Source of the DNA: Flavisolibacter amylovorans
GTDB lineage: Bacteria > Bacteroidota > Bacteroidia > Chitinophagales > Chitinophagaceae
Assembly (NCBI RefSeq): GCF_039541815.1
Contig: NZ_BAABGY010000015.1
Span: forward strand, 16,182-80,181
Direction: 5' to 3'
Length of the DNA: 64,000 nt
The position numbers were made by a program, and so were the translations under genes. The notes beneath the pieces are model-generated. The model searched no databases and was not told the DNA's origin. It saw nothing but the letters and a program-made list of their open reading frames with translations. Shown piece after piece: positions 27,421-36,497 of the stretch (position 1 is the stretch's first letter; every line of letters begins with the position of its first letter).

Positions 27421-28731
27421 ATGAAACACCTCGTCATCGTCGGCGCCGGCTTCGGCGGCCTCCGCCTCGCCCGCCGGCTGCAAAACGATCCCCGCTTCCG
27501 CGTCACCCTAGTCGACCGGTTCAACCACCACCAGTTCCAGCCCCTCTTCTACCAGGTTGCCACCGCCGGCCTCGACCCCAGCAATATCTCCTTCCCCCTC
27601 CGCAAGGTGTTCCGCCGCGCGCGCAACGTGCAGGTGCTCCTCGCCCACGTGCAGGAGGTGCAGCCGGCGCAGAACCGCCTCCTCACCGATGCCGGCGCGC
27701 TTACCTACGACTACCTCGTGCTCGCCACCGGCTGCAGCACCTCCTTCTACGGCCGCCCCGACCTCGAGCAGTATGCCTACCCCATGAAGAGCACCGTGGA
27801 AGCCCTCAACATCCGCCACGCCCTCATCGAAAACCTCGAGCTCGCCACGCAAACAACGGATCCTGAAGAGCGGCAGCGCCTCCTCAACATCGTGATCGCC
27901 GGCGCCGGGCCCACCGGCGTGGAGCTGAGCGGCACCCTCGCCGAGATGAAGGAGCGCATTCTGCCCCGGGATTTCCCGGAGCTCGACTTCTCGCTGATGA
28001 ACATCCACCTCCTCGAAGGCTCGGCCCATACGCTCAACGCCATGAGCCCCAAAAGCCGCGCGCAAAGCCGCCGCTACCTCGAGGGCCTCGGCGTGCAGGT
28101 AGCCACTGAAACCTTCGTGACCGGATACGACGGCAACGAGGTGCAGCTCGACGACGGCCGCCGGGTTCCGGCAGCACTGCTGGTGTGGGCTGCCGGCATC
28201 CAGGGCAACGTGCCGGCCGGCATCCCCGACCTCGTGCTCACGCGCGGCCGCCGCATCCGGGTAGACCGCCACAACCGGGTGCCGGGCTTCGACAACCTCT
28301 TCGCCATCGGCGACCTCGCCTATATGGAAACGCCGGCCTATCCCAATGGCCAGCCGCAGGTGTGCAACGTAGCATTGAAGCATGCCGACAACCTCGTGCA
28401 CAACCTCGGGCAGTGGAGCCGCCCCGATGGCCGGCCGCGCGCTTTCGAATACAAGGATCCCGGCACGATGGCGACCGTGGGCCGCAACAAGGCCGTGGTG
28501 GACGACTTCCCGCTGAAGGGCGCGCATTTCGGTGGCTTCGCCGCCTGGTTAGCCTGGATGGGCTTTCACCTGCTTCAGCTGGTGGGTGTCAAGAACAAGC
28601 TGCAGGTATTCGTGAACTGGGTATTCCACTACTTCGCGCACGACCAGAGCCTGCGCCTGCTGTTCAAGGGCACCTATCGCCCGCGAAGAAAGCCAGCGAG
28701 GGATCTCAGATCGGTGATCGCGGAAGTGTGA
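27421..28731 (+). CDS. ndh: Type II NADH:quinone oxidoreductase
   Basis: 436 aa from ATG 27421. FAD-binding VIVGAGFGGLRLARRL lies at 5-20, NADH-binding VIAGAGPTGVELSG at 158-171, and LFAIGDLAY in the FAD-ribityl motif near 300. A hydrophobic C-terminal part (WLAWMGFHLLQLVGVKNK, VNWVFHYF) is the membrane-docking region typical of NDH-2. It oxidises NADH and reduces quinone without pumping protons, and would feed the same quinone pool as Mqo. The final residues ARDLRSVIAEV are encoded by a GATCTCAGATC word array and are not family sequence. Confidence 0.93.
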   Translation: MKHLVIVGAGFGGLRLARRLQNDPRFRVTLVDRFNHHQFQPLFYQVATAGLDPSNISFPLRKVFRRARNVQVLLAHVQEVQPAQNRLLTDAGALTYDYLVLATGCSTSFYGRPDLEQYAYPMKSTVEALNIRHALIENLELATQTTDPEERQRLLNIVIAGAGPTGVELSGTLAEMKERILPRDFPELDFSLMNIHLLEGSAHTLNAMSPKSRAQSRRYLEGLGVQVATETFVTGYDGNEVQLDDGRRVPAALLVWAAGIQGNVPAGIPDLVLTRGRRIRVDRHNRVPGFDNLFAIGDLAYMETPAYPNGQPQVCNVALKHADNLVHNLGQWSRPDGRPRAFEYKDPGTMATVGRNKAVVDDFPLKGAHFGGFAAWLAWMGFHLLQLVGVKNKLQVFVNWVFHYFAHDQSLRLLFKGTYRPRRKPARDLRSVIAEV

Positions 28732-28830
28732 TCTGGAGTCAGATGTGTGATCTCCGATTTCAGATTTATTGCGGACGCACGACAAGCGAGATCTCAGATC
28801 TGAGATCATCACATCCTAGATCTGCGATCA
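28701..28830. repeat. GATCTCA/GATCTGA word array overlapping the ndh 3' end
   Basis: Starts inside ndh, supplies its stop codon, then continues with GATCTGG, GATGTGTGATCTCC and, after a spacer, AGATCTCAGATCTGAGATC. The arms are partly inverted. Confidence 0.8.
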
Positions 28831-28837
28831 ATCGTGT

Positions 28838-28845
28838 TACCTTTG
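28838..28845 (+). promoter_or_regulatory. -7 promoter element
   Basis: TACCTTTG, an exact TAnnTTTG, directly after the word array and 26 bases before ATG 28872. Confidence 0.45.
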
Positions 28846-28871
28846 CCGCCCTCTTGTAAAAACGCAACCGC

Positions 28872-29489
28872 ATGACCGCCTACCTTGGCTACCTCGCTAC
28901 GCTTTTCCTGGCCCTGTCGCTGCTGGTGAGCAACGACCTGCAGTTCCGCTGGTTCAACACCCTGGGCTGCCTGTCGTTTATCGTATACGGCGCGGCCATC
29001 GGCGCTTTCCCGGTGATCCTCACCAACACCATCCTGCTGGTCATCAACGCATGGCACCTCTTTAAGGTATACCGCTACCGCACCGAGGAAGACTTCGAGC
29101 TCGTGCCCTTCGCCACCGGCGACCCGCTGGTGCAGAAATTCCGCAGCTTTTACAAAAAGGACCTCGACGCCTATTTCCCCGGCTTCGAAGAAAGCGCCGG
29201 GCACAACCTGCGCTTCCTGGTGCTGCGCGATATGGGCATCGCCAACCTGTTCGTCGCCACTGTGGAAGAAGACGGCACCGCGCTCGTGCGCGTCAACTAC
29301 ACCGTTCCGAAGTACCGCGACTACAAGGTGGGCCGCTTCCTCTTCGACAAGGGCCGCAACTTCCTCCTCCGCCAGAACGTGCGCCGCGTGGTGTACGACA
29401 GCGTGACGCATGCCAACCACGCCGACTTCCTCCGGAAGATGGGCTTTACGAGCCCGGACGGGAAGCGGTATGTGAAAGAGCTGGGTTAA
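28872..29489 (+). CDS. YgjV-like membrane protein with cytosolic GNAT-like domain
   Basis: 205 aa. Three short hydrophobic segments (residues 3-18, 26-42, 44-62) resemble the YgjV inner-membrane family. After ~residue 70 comes a soluble domain with the strand-rich pattern of an acetyltransferase fold (LRFLVLRDMGIANLFVATVEEDGTALVRV, FLRKMGFTS near the end, the latter like a GNAT beta6-beta7 'F..-GF'). The acetyl-CoA loop is not convincing. Function unknown. The TAA stop is the first word of a TAATGTGC array. Confidence 0.65.
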   Translation: MTAYLGYLATLFLALSLLVSNDLQFRWFNTLGCLSFIVYGAAIGAFPVILTNTILLVINAWHLFKVYRYRTEEDFELVPFATGDPLVQKFRSFYKKDLDAYFPGFEESAGHNLRFLVLRDMGIANLFVATVEEDGTALVRVNYTVPKYRDYKVGRFLFDKGRNFLLRQNVRRVVYDSVTHANHADFLRKMGFTSPDGKRYVKELG

Positions 29490-29525
29490 TGTGCTAATGG
29501 GTTAATATGCTAATGTGCTAATGGG
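29485..29525. repeat. TAATGTGC word array
   Basis: TTAATGTGCTAATGGG, TTAATATGCTAATGTG, CTAATGGG, beginning with the stop codon of the preceding gene. The complementary arm is not present before 29573. Confidence 0.75.
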
Positions 29526-29572
29526 AAAGAGGCCGAACTGCGATACTCCCCGGCCGTTTTGAATACCTGTAT

Positions 29573-30427
29573 TTATACTGCTTCCGTTATCTTTTTGAAA
29601 AAGGCAATCGTGCGTTCTACGACGGCCTGCATGGGTTCGGGAAGCTGGTCGTCGGTCCAGGGATGGCGGCGCCCGAACACGTGATCGGACTCCACCAGGA
29701 AGAGCTCCGCGTCGCGCGCGGCATCGCGCAGGGCGTAAGCCGCGCTAACCGGAACCGCTTCATCCCGGGTGCCATGACACAGTAGTAAGGGGATGCGCAG
29801 CCGGCTCACCGCGGCCGGGATGTCAAAGCGCTCGCGGTTTCGCTCGAAATCCTCATACAGGCTATAGTAGAGCGGCAGCCGCTGCCCCGTGCGGCTGTTG
29901 TTGTAGTAGTCGACGCCGGCCTCCCGCCACTGCTGCATCCGTCCGGGCGGCCAGCTTCCCCAGGGCGTTTTGGCATTGGCCACCGAGGCCCAGGTGGCAA
30001 CTGCCGCTACGCGCGGCTCGTCGGCCGCCTTCAGCAGCACCACGCCCCCGCCACGGCTATGCCCCAATAGGAAGAGCCGGCGCATGCGGCCACCCAGGAA
30101 CTCGTTGCGCTCATCCAGGCACCAGTCGACGACGGCCTGCAGGTCTTCCAGCTCGAAGCTGTAGCAGTTGCGGCCGTAGGCTTCGGTGTCGGCAAAGTCT
30201 TCGGGCGCCTCCGGCGTGGTGCCGTTGTGCGCCGTATTGAACTTGACGAACCCAAACCCGGAATCGGCAAACTGCTGCGCCACCAGGTCGAAGCGGCCCC
30301 AATCCTTGAAACCGTTGAAGCCATGCGTGTAGATCACCAGCGTGTCGGCGGTATCAGGCACAAAAAGATCGGTGGTCATGGGCCGCCCTTCGGAGCCGGT
30401 CAACAGGATATTCTTCCGGATGAGCAT
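29573..30427 (-). CDS. Alpha/beta hydrolase
   Basis: 284 aa. Oxyanion motif YTHGFNGFKDWG, nucleophile elbow LLGHSRGGG (Ser124), acid LLCHGTRDEAVP (Asp222) and base ESDHVFG (His249): a full Ser-Asp-His triad. No signal peptide, so cytosolic. Similar proteins are esterases or dienelactone-hydrolase-like enzymes; the substrate cannot be assigned. It diverges from a small gene at 30512, leaving ~85 bases for two promoters. Confidence 0.85.
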   Translation of the reverse strand: MLIRKNILLTGSEGRPMTTDLFVPDTADTLVIYTHGFNGFKDWGRFDLVAQQFADSGFGFVKFNTAHNGTTPEAPEDFADTEAYGRNCYSFELEDLQAVVDWCLDERNEFLGGRMRRLFLLGHSRGGGVVLLKAADEPRVAAVATWASVANAKTPWGSWPPGRMQQWREAGVDYYNNSRTGQRLPLYYSLYEDFERNRERFDIPAAVSRLRIPLLLCHGTRDEAVPVSAAYALRDAARDAELFLVESDHVFGRRHPWTDDQLPEPMQAVVERTIAFFKKITEAV

Positions 30428-30511
30428 AACGTGCTTTTGCAGGTGAAGCTAGCACAGCGCCGCGCGCCTTCATCTGTGGCACAGCATTTTCGGTATCATC
30501 AGCAAAAAATC

Positions 30512-30703
30512 ATGGCAGACAAGCAATACGAAACCGCGCGCAACAACGAGCAGTCGCCCGCCCCGGGCTTCGCCTCGGTGAATACGTTCAACCCGGACGA
30601 GGAAACGCCGCTGGCCCCGCAGACCGACCAGCAGGTGGCCGCCCCGCAAAACCCGGAGGACGCAAGCCCGAAGCCGCGCCCCGATACGAGCCGGGAAGGC
30701 TGA
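30512..30703 (+). CDS. Small disordered protein
   Basis: 63 aa from ATG 30512. Rich in Pro, Gln, Glu and Asp (APQTDQQVAAPQNPEDA); no hydrophobic core, hence probably disordered. GC-rich third positions and a terminator hairpin after it support expression. No family recognised. Confidence 0.55.
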   Translation: MADKQYETARNNEQSPAPGFASVNTFNPDEETPLAPQTDQQVAAPQNPEDASPKPRPDTSREG

Positions 30704-30776
30704 GGAATAACGGATATCGAATGACGGATATCGGAAAGAGGGCTGCAGCCGACCGCTACCGCCCTCTTTCCGATTT
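30704..30776 (+). terminator. Word array and hairpin after the small gene
   Basis: GGATATCGAATGAC/GGATATCGGAAAG words lead into ATCGGAAAGAGGGC, 17-base loop, GCCCTCTTTCCGAT (30730-30743 with 30761-30774). There is no long T run, so termination is probable rather than sure. Confidence 0.5.
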
Positions 30777-30884
30777 GGCGCACCCCGGGGGTAATGCTCC
30801 TGCCTGCGGATATCCGTATGAACATCAACGCGAGGTGCCATTCAGGTATGTATTCAGGTGTTTGTCGCCAGCATCAGTAATCGC

Positions 30885-30950
30885 AAGACCCCATTACCAT
30901 CAGCACTCGCGGCATTACCCCATTAGCACATTACCCCATTAGCACATTAC
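30885..30950. repeat. ATTACCCC/ATTAGCAC array
   Basis: 8-base words up to and including the stop codon of the minus-strand gene at 30947. Confidence 0.8.
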
Positions 30951-31438
30951 TTCTTCTTCCGCTTCAGGGCTTTGGCCTTCTTCTTCATCTTCCGGAGCTT
31001 CTTGCCATCGAGCTTCTGCACGGCGGTTCCGGCAAGCACGCCACCGGCGGTATAGAGGCCTACGGTGAGCAGGCGCTGGAGCAGCTGCCGACGCTTATCC
31101 TGTGGCAGCACCACGTCGCCCGCCTTGTCTTCATCGTTCTGAAGGAAAGCAGCCGCCACGCCTGCACCCGCACCCAGCAGGGCGCCCCGGAGCACCGCGT
31201 TCTTCCTCCGGCCGATACCGGCAAGCCCGAAGAAAGCGGCACCGGCCAGCAACTCGCCCGCGAGCTGAACGAACAGCTCCGAGGAGGGCGATCCCCCCTT
31301 CTTGCTTTGCTTCTTCCACTTCTTCACCAGGGGCAGTGCCCGCGGCATATGACCATCGATGCCGTGCAGGGTTTCCTGCAGCAGGGCCAGGGTCGACACA
31401 CCGGCCAGGCCTCCTTCAATCACTTTATCCAGCTTCAT
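30947..31438 (-). CDS. Hypothetical glycine-rich membrane protein with Lys-rich tail
   Basis: 163 aa. Weakly hydrophobic segments at ~60-78 (LAGELLAGAAFFGLAGIG), ~85-102 (LRGALLGAGAGVAAAF) and ~128-143, with GxxxG spacing. The tail is KLRKMKKKAKALKRKKK. A helix-packing small membrane protein with a nucleic-acid or phospholipid-binding tail is possible, but no family is recognised. The stop codon lies in an ATTAGCAC array (30885-30950). Confidence 0.65.
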   Translation of the reverse strand: MKLDKVIEGGLAGVSTLALLQETLHGIDGHMPRALPLVKKWKKQSKKGGSPSSELFVQLAGELLAGAAFFGLAGIGRRKNAVLRGALLGAGAGVAAAFLQNDEDKAGDVVLPQDKRRQLLQRLLTVGLYTAGGVLAGTAVQKLDGKKLRKMKKKAKALKRKKK

Positions 31439-31797
31439 ACGTACAATAGATTAGGGCGTATATCCCTCCAAAGGCGGTGCCACGTCGGTTATTTCTCTAT
31501 TAAGTTTTGAACCGCGCAGCTTCAGGGAGCTCAGCCCTGACAGGCGCAGGAACGGATGACGGATGCAGGCAAACCCGGCGCATCTCGAGCTAAAAAATGG
31601 AAAGCAACCAATTGCGACCCGTGCAGGATGCGTTTGCCAACCATCATTCTTCTTTACCGTGGCGAAATAAGCCAGGAACAAATTCGTTTCCCGGTGAAAG
31701 CAGCCCCTGCTTGCAGCGAAGCACCCGCTTTTGCTGCCTGTATCAATGCGGCTTGTGCAAATACACCCTGCGCTTCATCTCTTTTAAAACACCTGCT

Positions 31798-34041
31798 ATG
31801 AAACGACTGCCCTCGCTCGATCCCCGCTGGTTCCAGGCCGGCTTCCAGTTGCTGTTTCTCCTGTACGGCCTCTTCTGGCTCGGCTGGCGCATCCCGGCGT
31901 TCCACCTGGCGATCTCGATCGGCGGCTGCGGGCTGCTCCAATGGGCCTTCGAAAGCATCCGCCAGCGGCGCCCGATCCCCCTGCGGGGCGCGCAGGGCTT
32001 CGGCAGCTGGGGCTTCAGCGTGCTCATCAGCGCCCTCAGCCTCTGCCTGCTCCTGCGCTGCAACAGCCCGCTCACCAGCGCGCTCGCGGCGTTTTGCACC
32101 GTCGGCTCCAAGTACGTGTTCCGCGTCCGGGGCCGGCACTTCTTCAACCCCTCGGCCTTCGGCATCGTAGCGGTGCTGCTCTTCAGCGGCGACGCCTGGC
32201 TTTCGCCGGCCCAATGGGGCAGCAACGCGGTGCTGTTCTTCTTCCTCCTCACGCTCGGCACCATCGTGGTAACGCGCGTGCAAAAGCTCGACGTGAGCCT
32301 TGCCTTTCTCCTCGCCTTCGCGGGCCTCACCGCCTGGCGGCAGCTCGGCGTGCTGGGCTGGCCCGCCGATCACTTCGCCCACACGCTGGCCACCGGCAGC
32401 CTGCTGCTCTTTACCTTCTTCATGATCTCCGACCCGCGCAGCACCCCGGCGCACCCGCTGGCCCGCATCGCCTTCGGCATCATCGTGGGCGCGGGCGCCT
32501 TCTACCTCTCGGCCTACCGCTGGTGGTACAACACGCCGCTCCTCGTGCTCGTGGCCGCGGCGCCCCTCGTGCCCCTGTTCGACCGGCTATATCCCGCCGC
32601 CGGCTTTGAATGGCGGGCAACGGCGCTGCGCTTTCCGGCGGTGGCCTGGCTGCTGCGCCTCCGTATTCCTACGGGGCTGCGCAAAGGCGCCATCGTGCTC
32701 ATCGGGCTCGGACTCGGGCTGCAGGCGCTCGCTTTCTGCGGCTTTTACGTAAGCAAGGCCGACGGCACCCTCAAGAACAAGACGTCTCAAGTGATCATGG
32801 TGCGCGACGGCGAGCGCAACTCCATCACGATGTACAACGACTTCAAGGGCGACTTCAAGGACTTTGCGATGGTGGTACCCGTACCCGTAGTACTACAGAA
32901 GAGCGACATCCGCGTGGTGGATCCCGGCATCTTCACGCGGCTCAACGACTACAGCAAGCCGCGGCTCGTGGAGTACTTCGACCAGGATCCCTGCCGGCGG
33001 TACGACCTCGAAGAAACGGTGGTCACTTCCATGGGCGTAAGGCGCCGTTCAGCGGACGCAACGAAAAGCACCGGCAGGGTCAAAATTGAAGCGCAGTACG
33101 TGGTGGGCGAATACGACATCCTGATCCTGAGCGCGCAGGAATCGGCAGGCCTCCGCACCTGGCTCGACGAGAACGGCTACCACATTCCCGAAGGCGCCGA
33201 AGAGGTGCTCGAACCCTATATCAAATCCAACCTGAAGTTCTTCGTGGTGAAGGTGAACGAAAAGGAGCTGAAGAAAATTCAAAACAACTTCCTGCGGCCG
33301 ATCCAGATCGAGTTCAGCTCCCCGAAGTTCATGCTCCCGATCCGCCTCGGCATGGCCAACGCCGACGGCGACCAGGACCTCCTCGTGTATGCCCTGAGCC
33401 GCAAGGGGCGCGTGGAGTGCACCAACTACCGCACCGTGCCGATGCCAACGGGACAAACGATCCCCGAGTTTGTGCAGCAGGATTTCGGACGCTTCTATGC
33501 AAAAGCCTTCGAGCGCCGCTGGGAGCGCGAAGGACGCGCGCTGGGCCTGCTCGAATATGCCTGGGACGTGAGCCCGAGCAACTACGTGAAGTGCGACCCC
33601 TGCGTGTCGGAGGCGCCCGCAGCGCACGACCTCGTGCAGGCCGGCGTGTGGTGGATCAGCCCGCGGCGCGGCGCCCCGCCGGAAGGCAACGACAACGTGC
33701 ATTTTACGCGCCTGCACTTCCGCTACAACCGCCGCAGCTTCCCGCAGGACCTCATCTTCCAGGTAACGCCGAACAAGGAACCCTTCCAGGCGCGCTACGT
33801 GCTCACGCATCCCGCTAAAGGCCCGTTTCAATGCGCCGATTCCACGAACTACCTGGAGACCGTGCGCAAGCGCCGGGCCGAGGAGCTGAAGCACCTGGGC
33901 GAGCTCACCGGCACCTCTTACCGCGACTGGAGCGCCCTCGACAAAACGGATCCGCGCCCGGCACCCGACGCCTCCTATGCCGCGGTCAGTAAGTCTGCCC
34001 AACGCCGCAACGGCGGCCTCCTGCGCTGGCTCGGGTGGTGA
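31798..34041 (+). CDS. RnfD-like membrane domain fused to DUF2330 domain
   Basis: 747 aa from ATG 31798; the frame is open to 31597 but that leader is Cys/Ser-rich and improbable. Residues 1-300 hold about nine TM helices with NqrB/RnfD landmarks: GSKYVFRVRGRHFFNPSAFG and FFMISDPRSTPAHP. After a final TM (~298-316) residues 320-747 are a soluble DUF2330-type region: MVVPVPVVLQKSDIRVVDP, TRLNDYSKPRLVEYFDQDPC and RLGMANADGDQDLLVYALS. In many genomes these are separate proteins. No SGAT flavinylation motif and no other rnf/nqr genes nearby, so it probably is not part of a Rnf complex. A membrane redox or sensor role is speculation. Confidence 0.8.
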   Translation: MKRLPSLDPRWFQAGFQLLFLLYGLFWLGWRIPAFHLAISIGGCGLLQWAFESIRQRRPIPLRGAQGFGSWGFSVLISALSLCLLLRCNSPLTSALAAFCTVGSKYVFRVRGRHFFNPSAFGIVAVLLFSGDAWLSPAQWGSNAVLFFFLLTLGTIVVTRVQKLDVSLAFLLAFAGLTAWRQLGVLGWPADHFAHTLATGSLLLFTFFMISDPRSTPAHPLARIAFGIIVGAGAFYLSAYRWWYNTPLLVLVAAAPLVPLFDRLYPAAGFEWRATALRFPAVAWLLRLRIPTGLRKGAIVLIGLGLGLQALAFCGFYVSKADGTLKNKTSQVIMVRDGERNSITMYNDFKGDFKDFAMVVPVPVVLQKSDIRVVDPGIFTRLNDYSKPRLVEYFDQDPCRRYDLEETVVTSMGVRRRSADATKSTGRVKIEAQYVVGEYDILILSAQESAGLRTWLDENGYHIPEGAEEVLEPYIKSNLKFFVVKVNEKELKKIQNNFLRPIQIEFSSPKFMLPIRLGMANADGDQDLLVYALSRKGRVECTNYRTVPMPTGQTIPEFVQQDFGRFYAKAFERRWEREGRALGLLEYAWDVSPSNYVKCDPCVSEAPAAHDLVQAGVWWISPRRGAPPEGNDNVHFTRLHFRYNRRSFPQDLIFQVTPNKEPFQARYVLTHPAKGPFQCADSTNYLETVRKRRAEELKHLGELTGTSYRDWSALDKTDPRPAPDASYAAVSKSAQRRNGGLLRWLGW

Positions 34042-34351
34042 CCCATCCCCCGCCCCAACCTCACCCCCCGGCCCCTCTCCGGGGCAGAGGGGTGACTCAA
34101 GTTGAAATGAACTCATTTGACGCTGGCTTTCATTTAGGTTGAATGGTCGTAACAAGCAGGCGCCAAGGCGGCATGCCGTCACGCTACAAAAAAGAGAAAC
34201 CCCGACATCTCGGATGTCGGGGTTTTATATTGTTGAATCTTCAGCTTTAGTAACGATATCTACTGTAGTTCCGTCCCACAGAGTCACCCCTTCCCTTTGG
34301 ACAAACGAGCGAAGTGAAGGTTGCGCGCGTAGCGCTGGTCGGGGGGATGGG
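34042..34351. repeat. Inverted CCCATCCCC arms around a terminator
   Basis: Left arm 34042-34100 (CCCATCCCCCG, CCTCACCCCCC, CCCCTCTCC, GGTGACTCAA) starts right after the RnfD-DUF2330 stop. Right arm 34270-34351 (GAGTCACCCCTTCC, later GGGGGGATGGGT) ends right at the response-regulator stop. In the loop, 34198-34226 is ACCCCGACATC, TCG, GATGTCGGGGT, TTT, a terminator usable by both convergent genes. Confidence 0.78.
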
Positions 34352-34747
34352 TCATCCCGCCTTCATCGCATAGGACACGAGGTGACGCACGGTATGGCGC
34401 AGCGAGTTGAAATCATAGGGCTTTACCACGAGGTCGGTCTTGTAGGCCGATACGAACACGATCTCGCTCGCGTGGCTGCCGGTGGAGAACATGACCACGG
34501 GGATCCCGGAATAGACCGGGTGCTGCTTCAGGAGCTTCAGCGTTTCGCGGCCGTTGAGCACCGGCATGTTGATGTCGAGGATGATGAGGCTCGGGAGGTG
34601 AATGGCGTCATCGAGGTAGCGCAGGAGCTCGGCCCCGTTCTCGAGGCTAAGCAGGTCGTAGTCGTCGATGCCGGTGAACGCTTCGCGCAGCAGCAGCACG
34701 TCGTCCGGGTCGTCCTCCACGTAAATGATGTATTTACTCGCAGTCAT
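34352..34747 (-). CDS. Single-domain response regulator
   Basis: 131 aa from ATG 34747. A receiver domain with Asp12/Asp13 (YVEDDPDD), phosphoacceptor Asp58 (LIILDINMP), Thr89 (MFSTGS) and Lys109 (VVKPYDF). No output domain, so it should act by protein contact, as in the Rcp1/CheY-like regulators of hybrid phytochrome or chemotaxis systems. No kinase gene is adjacent, so its partner is elsewhere. Confidence 0.93.
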   Translation of the reverse strand: MTASKYIIYVEDDPDDVLLLREAFTGIDDYDLLSLENGAELLRYLDDAIHLPSLIILDINMPVLNGRETLKLLKQHPVYSGIPVVMFSTGSHASEIVFVSAYKTDLVVKPYDFNSLRHTVRHLVSYAMKAG

Positions 34748-34983
34748 AAGCAGGGGGGCGTTTTTGGTTATCCAAACGCAAGCAGTCGGTTCTGAAAGGG
34801 AAAAGGGAGGGGAAAGCAGTAAAGCCGATCGGTGGTAGCAGTTGTTCTCTTGATCTAAGGTACATAAACAATGGCATCCGGCGGCCTGCACGGCGCGGTT
34901 AATTATGCCTTTTATGGGTATACGCTTACCGGCGGCGGCGGCCCGAAAAGCCGCGCCCACAAAGTGTTTCCCGTACGCAAAGA

Positions 34984-36204
34984 CTAAAGCTCGCCCTCTT
35001 TTCTGCCGGCGCCGTCGTCCTTAGCCTGCCGTTTTTCATCCACCTGCTTAGGGTCGGTGGGCTCGATGTCGTTCTGGCGCTTCAGCGCATCCTGCACCTT
35101 CCGGCTCTTCTGGCGCAGGATGGGCAGGCGCATCGGGCTCTGGCGGGGCCGCTCGTCGCCCAGCAGCACGCCCCACTGCCGCAGGCTCTCGCTGCGGTCG
35201 AACACGATCTTGAGTACGGCGATGATGGGTAACGAGAGGAACATGCCCGAGATGCCCGCCAGCGCGCCCGCGAGGATCACGCCCACGATGGTAGCCAGCG
35301 CGTTGATACGCACCTTGGAGCCCACGATGCGCGGCATCAGGATGTTGTTGTCGAGGAACTGCACGAAGGCGATGGTGCCGAGCACCGCAAGGATCGGCCA
35401 GAGCTCCTGGGACGAGGAAAGCGTGATGAGCACACCGATCAGGTTGCCGATGAGCGCGCCCACATAGGGAATGAGGTTGAGCAGCGCGAAGATGGCACCG
35501 ATGAGGATGGCGTGCTTGATGCCGATCACGAGCAGGATGCCCCCGAGCAGCACCGTGATGTAGGCGATCTGGATGAGCAGCCCGCCGAGGTAACTCTTGA
35601 TGATGATCTCCGATTCGCGCACGGCCTCTTCCACCTTGGCGTGATCGGGCTTCGGGAACCAGAGGAAAATAAAGCGGATGAGCAGATTCTTGTAATACAG
35701 CAGCAGGAAGATATAGATCGGCAGCAGGCCCACGAATACCAGGATGCCGGTGATCGACGAAGCGGCTCCCTGGGCCCATCCGGTGGCGACGTTCATCAGC
35801 TTCTCGTTCTGGTCGGTGATCAGCGCCGTTTGCTTGGCGGTGGAGTACCCGAAGCGCTCGCTGATCCACTGGCTGAACGTATTGAGGTGGAGCCGCACGT
35901 TCTGCTTGATCACCGGGAAGTCGGACATCAGGTTGGTGAGCTGTGCCGAGAAGAACCAGACGAGGAGGCCGACGGCGATGATGAGCGCCAACAGGCTGAG
36001 GCCGATGGCCAGCATGTCGGGGAGCTTGCGGCGGCGCAGCCAGCGGTAGAGCGGCAGCAGCATGATGGCCAGGAAAAACGCCAGGATGAGGGGCGCCAGG
36101 ATATCCTGCCCGGCAATGATGATCATTCCCAGGAAATAAAGCCCAATGAGCTCGATGGCCCGGCGGACGGTTAACGGCATAGCTTCCACGATTTTGTTCT
36201 GCAT
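34984..36204 (-). CDS. AI-2E family transporter (second paralogue)
   Basis: 406 aa. Eight hydrophobic segments with an amphipathic insertion at ~105-150 (FSQWISERFGYSTAKQTALI) and GISGMFLSLPIIAVLKIVFD near the end. A ~60 residue charged tail (KRQNDIEPTDPKQVDEKRQAKD) replaces the short basic tail of the paralogue at 6162. Substrate unknown; this family includes AI-2 exporters and Na+(Li+)/H+ antiporters. Confidence 0.87.
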   Translation of the reverse strand: MQNKIVEAMPLTVRRAIELIGLYFLGMIIIAGQDILAPLILAFFLAIMLLPLYRWLRRRKLPDMLAIGLSLLALIIAVGLLVWFFSAQLTNLMSDFPVIKQNVRLHLNTFSQWISERFGYSTAKQTALITDQNEKLMNVATGWAQGAASSITGILVFVGLLPIYIFLLLYYKNLLIRFIFLWFPKPDHAKVEEAVRESEIIIKSYLGGLLIQIAYITVLLGGILLVIGIKHAILIGAIFALLNLIPYVGALIGNLIGVLITLSSSQELWPILAVLGTIAFVQFLDNNILMPRIVGSKVRINALATIVGVILAGALAGISGMFLSLPIIAVLKIVFDRSESLRQWGVLLGDERPRQSPMRLPILRQKSRKVQDALKRQNDIEPTDPKQVDEKRQAKDDGAGRKEGEL

Positions 36205-36233
36205 AAAGATAAAAAGCAGGCCACGGAGAGATG

Positions 36234-36440
36234 GAGTTTGTAGTTTGAAGTTTAAAGTTTGAAGTTAGGTCGCTTAAAGCAGCGTGTGCTTTTCAGGTTT
36301 GTACCTCCGGTCTTTTAGCGTTGCCGGACCTACCAATCTTCTTCTGAAAGCAAAAGCTGCTTCGCTTTACCTATAGCAACAACCTGGAAGGAAAGCTCCG
36401 CCTGAAGAACTTCAAACATCGAACGCCAAACTTCAAACTG
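36234..36440. repeat. Inverted AGTTTGA word arms
   Basis: Left arm 36234-36269 is AGTTTGT, AGTTTGA, AGTTTAA, AGTTTGA, AGTTAGG (7-base period). Right arm 36406-36440 is GAACTTCAAACATCG, AACGCCAAACTTCAAAC, its reverse complement in style. 137 bases lie between, with no gene. Confidence 0.78.
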
Positions 36441-36497
36441 TTCCGCTGCGCGGAACCGCGGCACACGGATTGAATAGATGCCGCAAATTGATTTCCC

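Noticed and set aside
31597..31797. N-terminal extension of the RnfD-DUF2330 protein
   Set aside because: Cys/Ser-rich, not hydrophobic, and placed before a natural N-terminus at ATG 31798.
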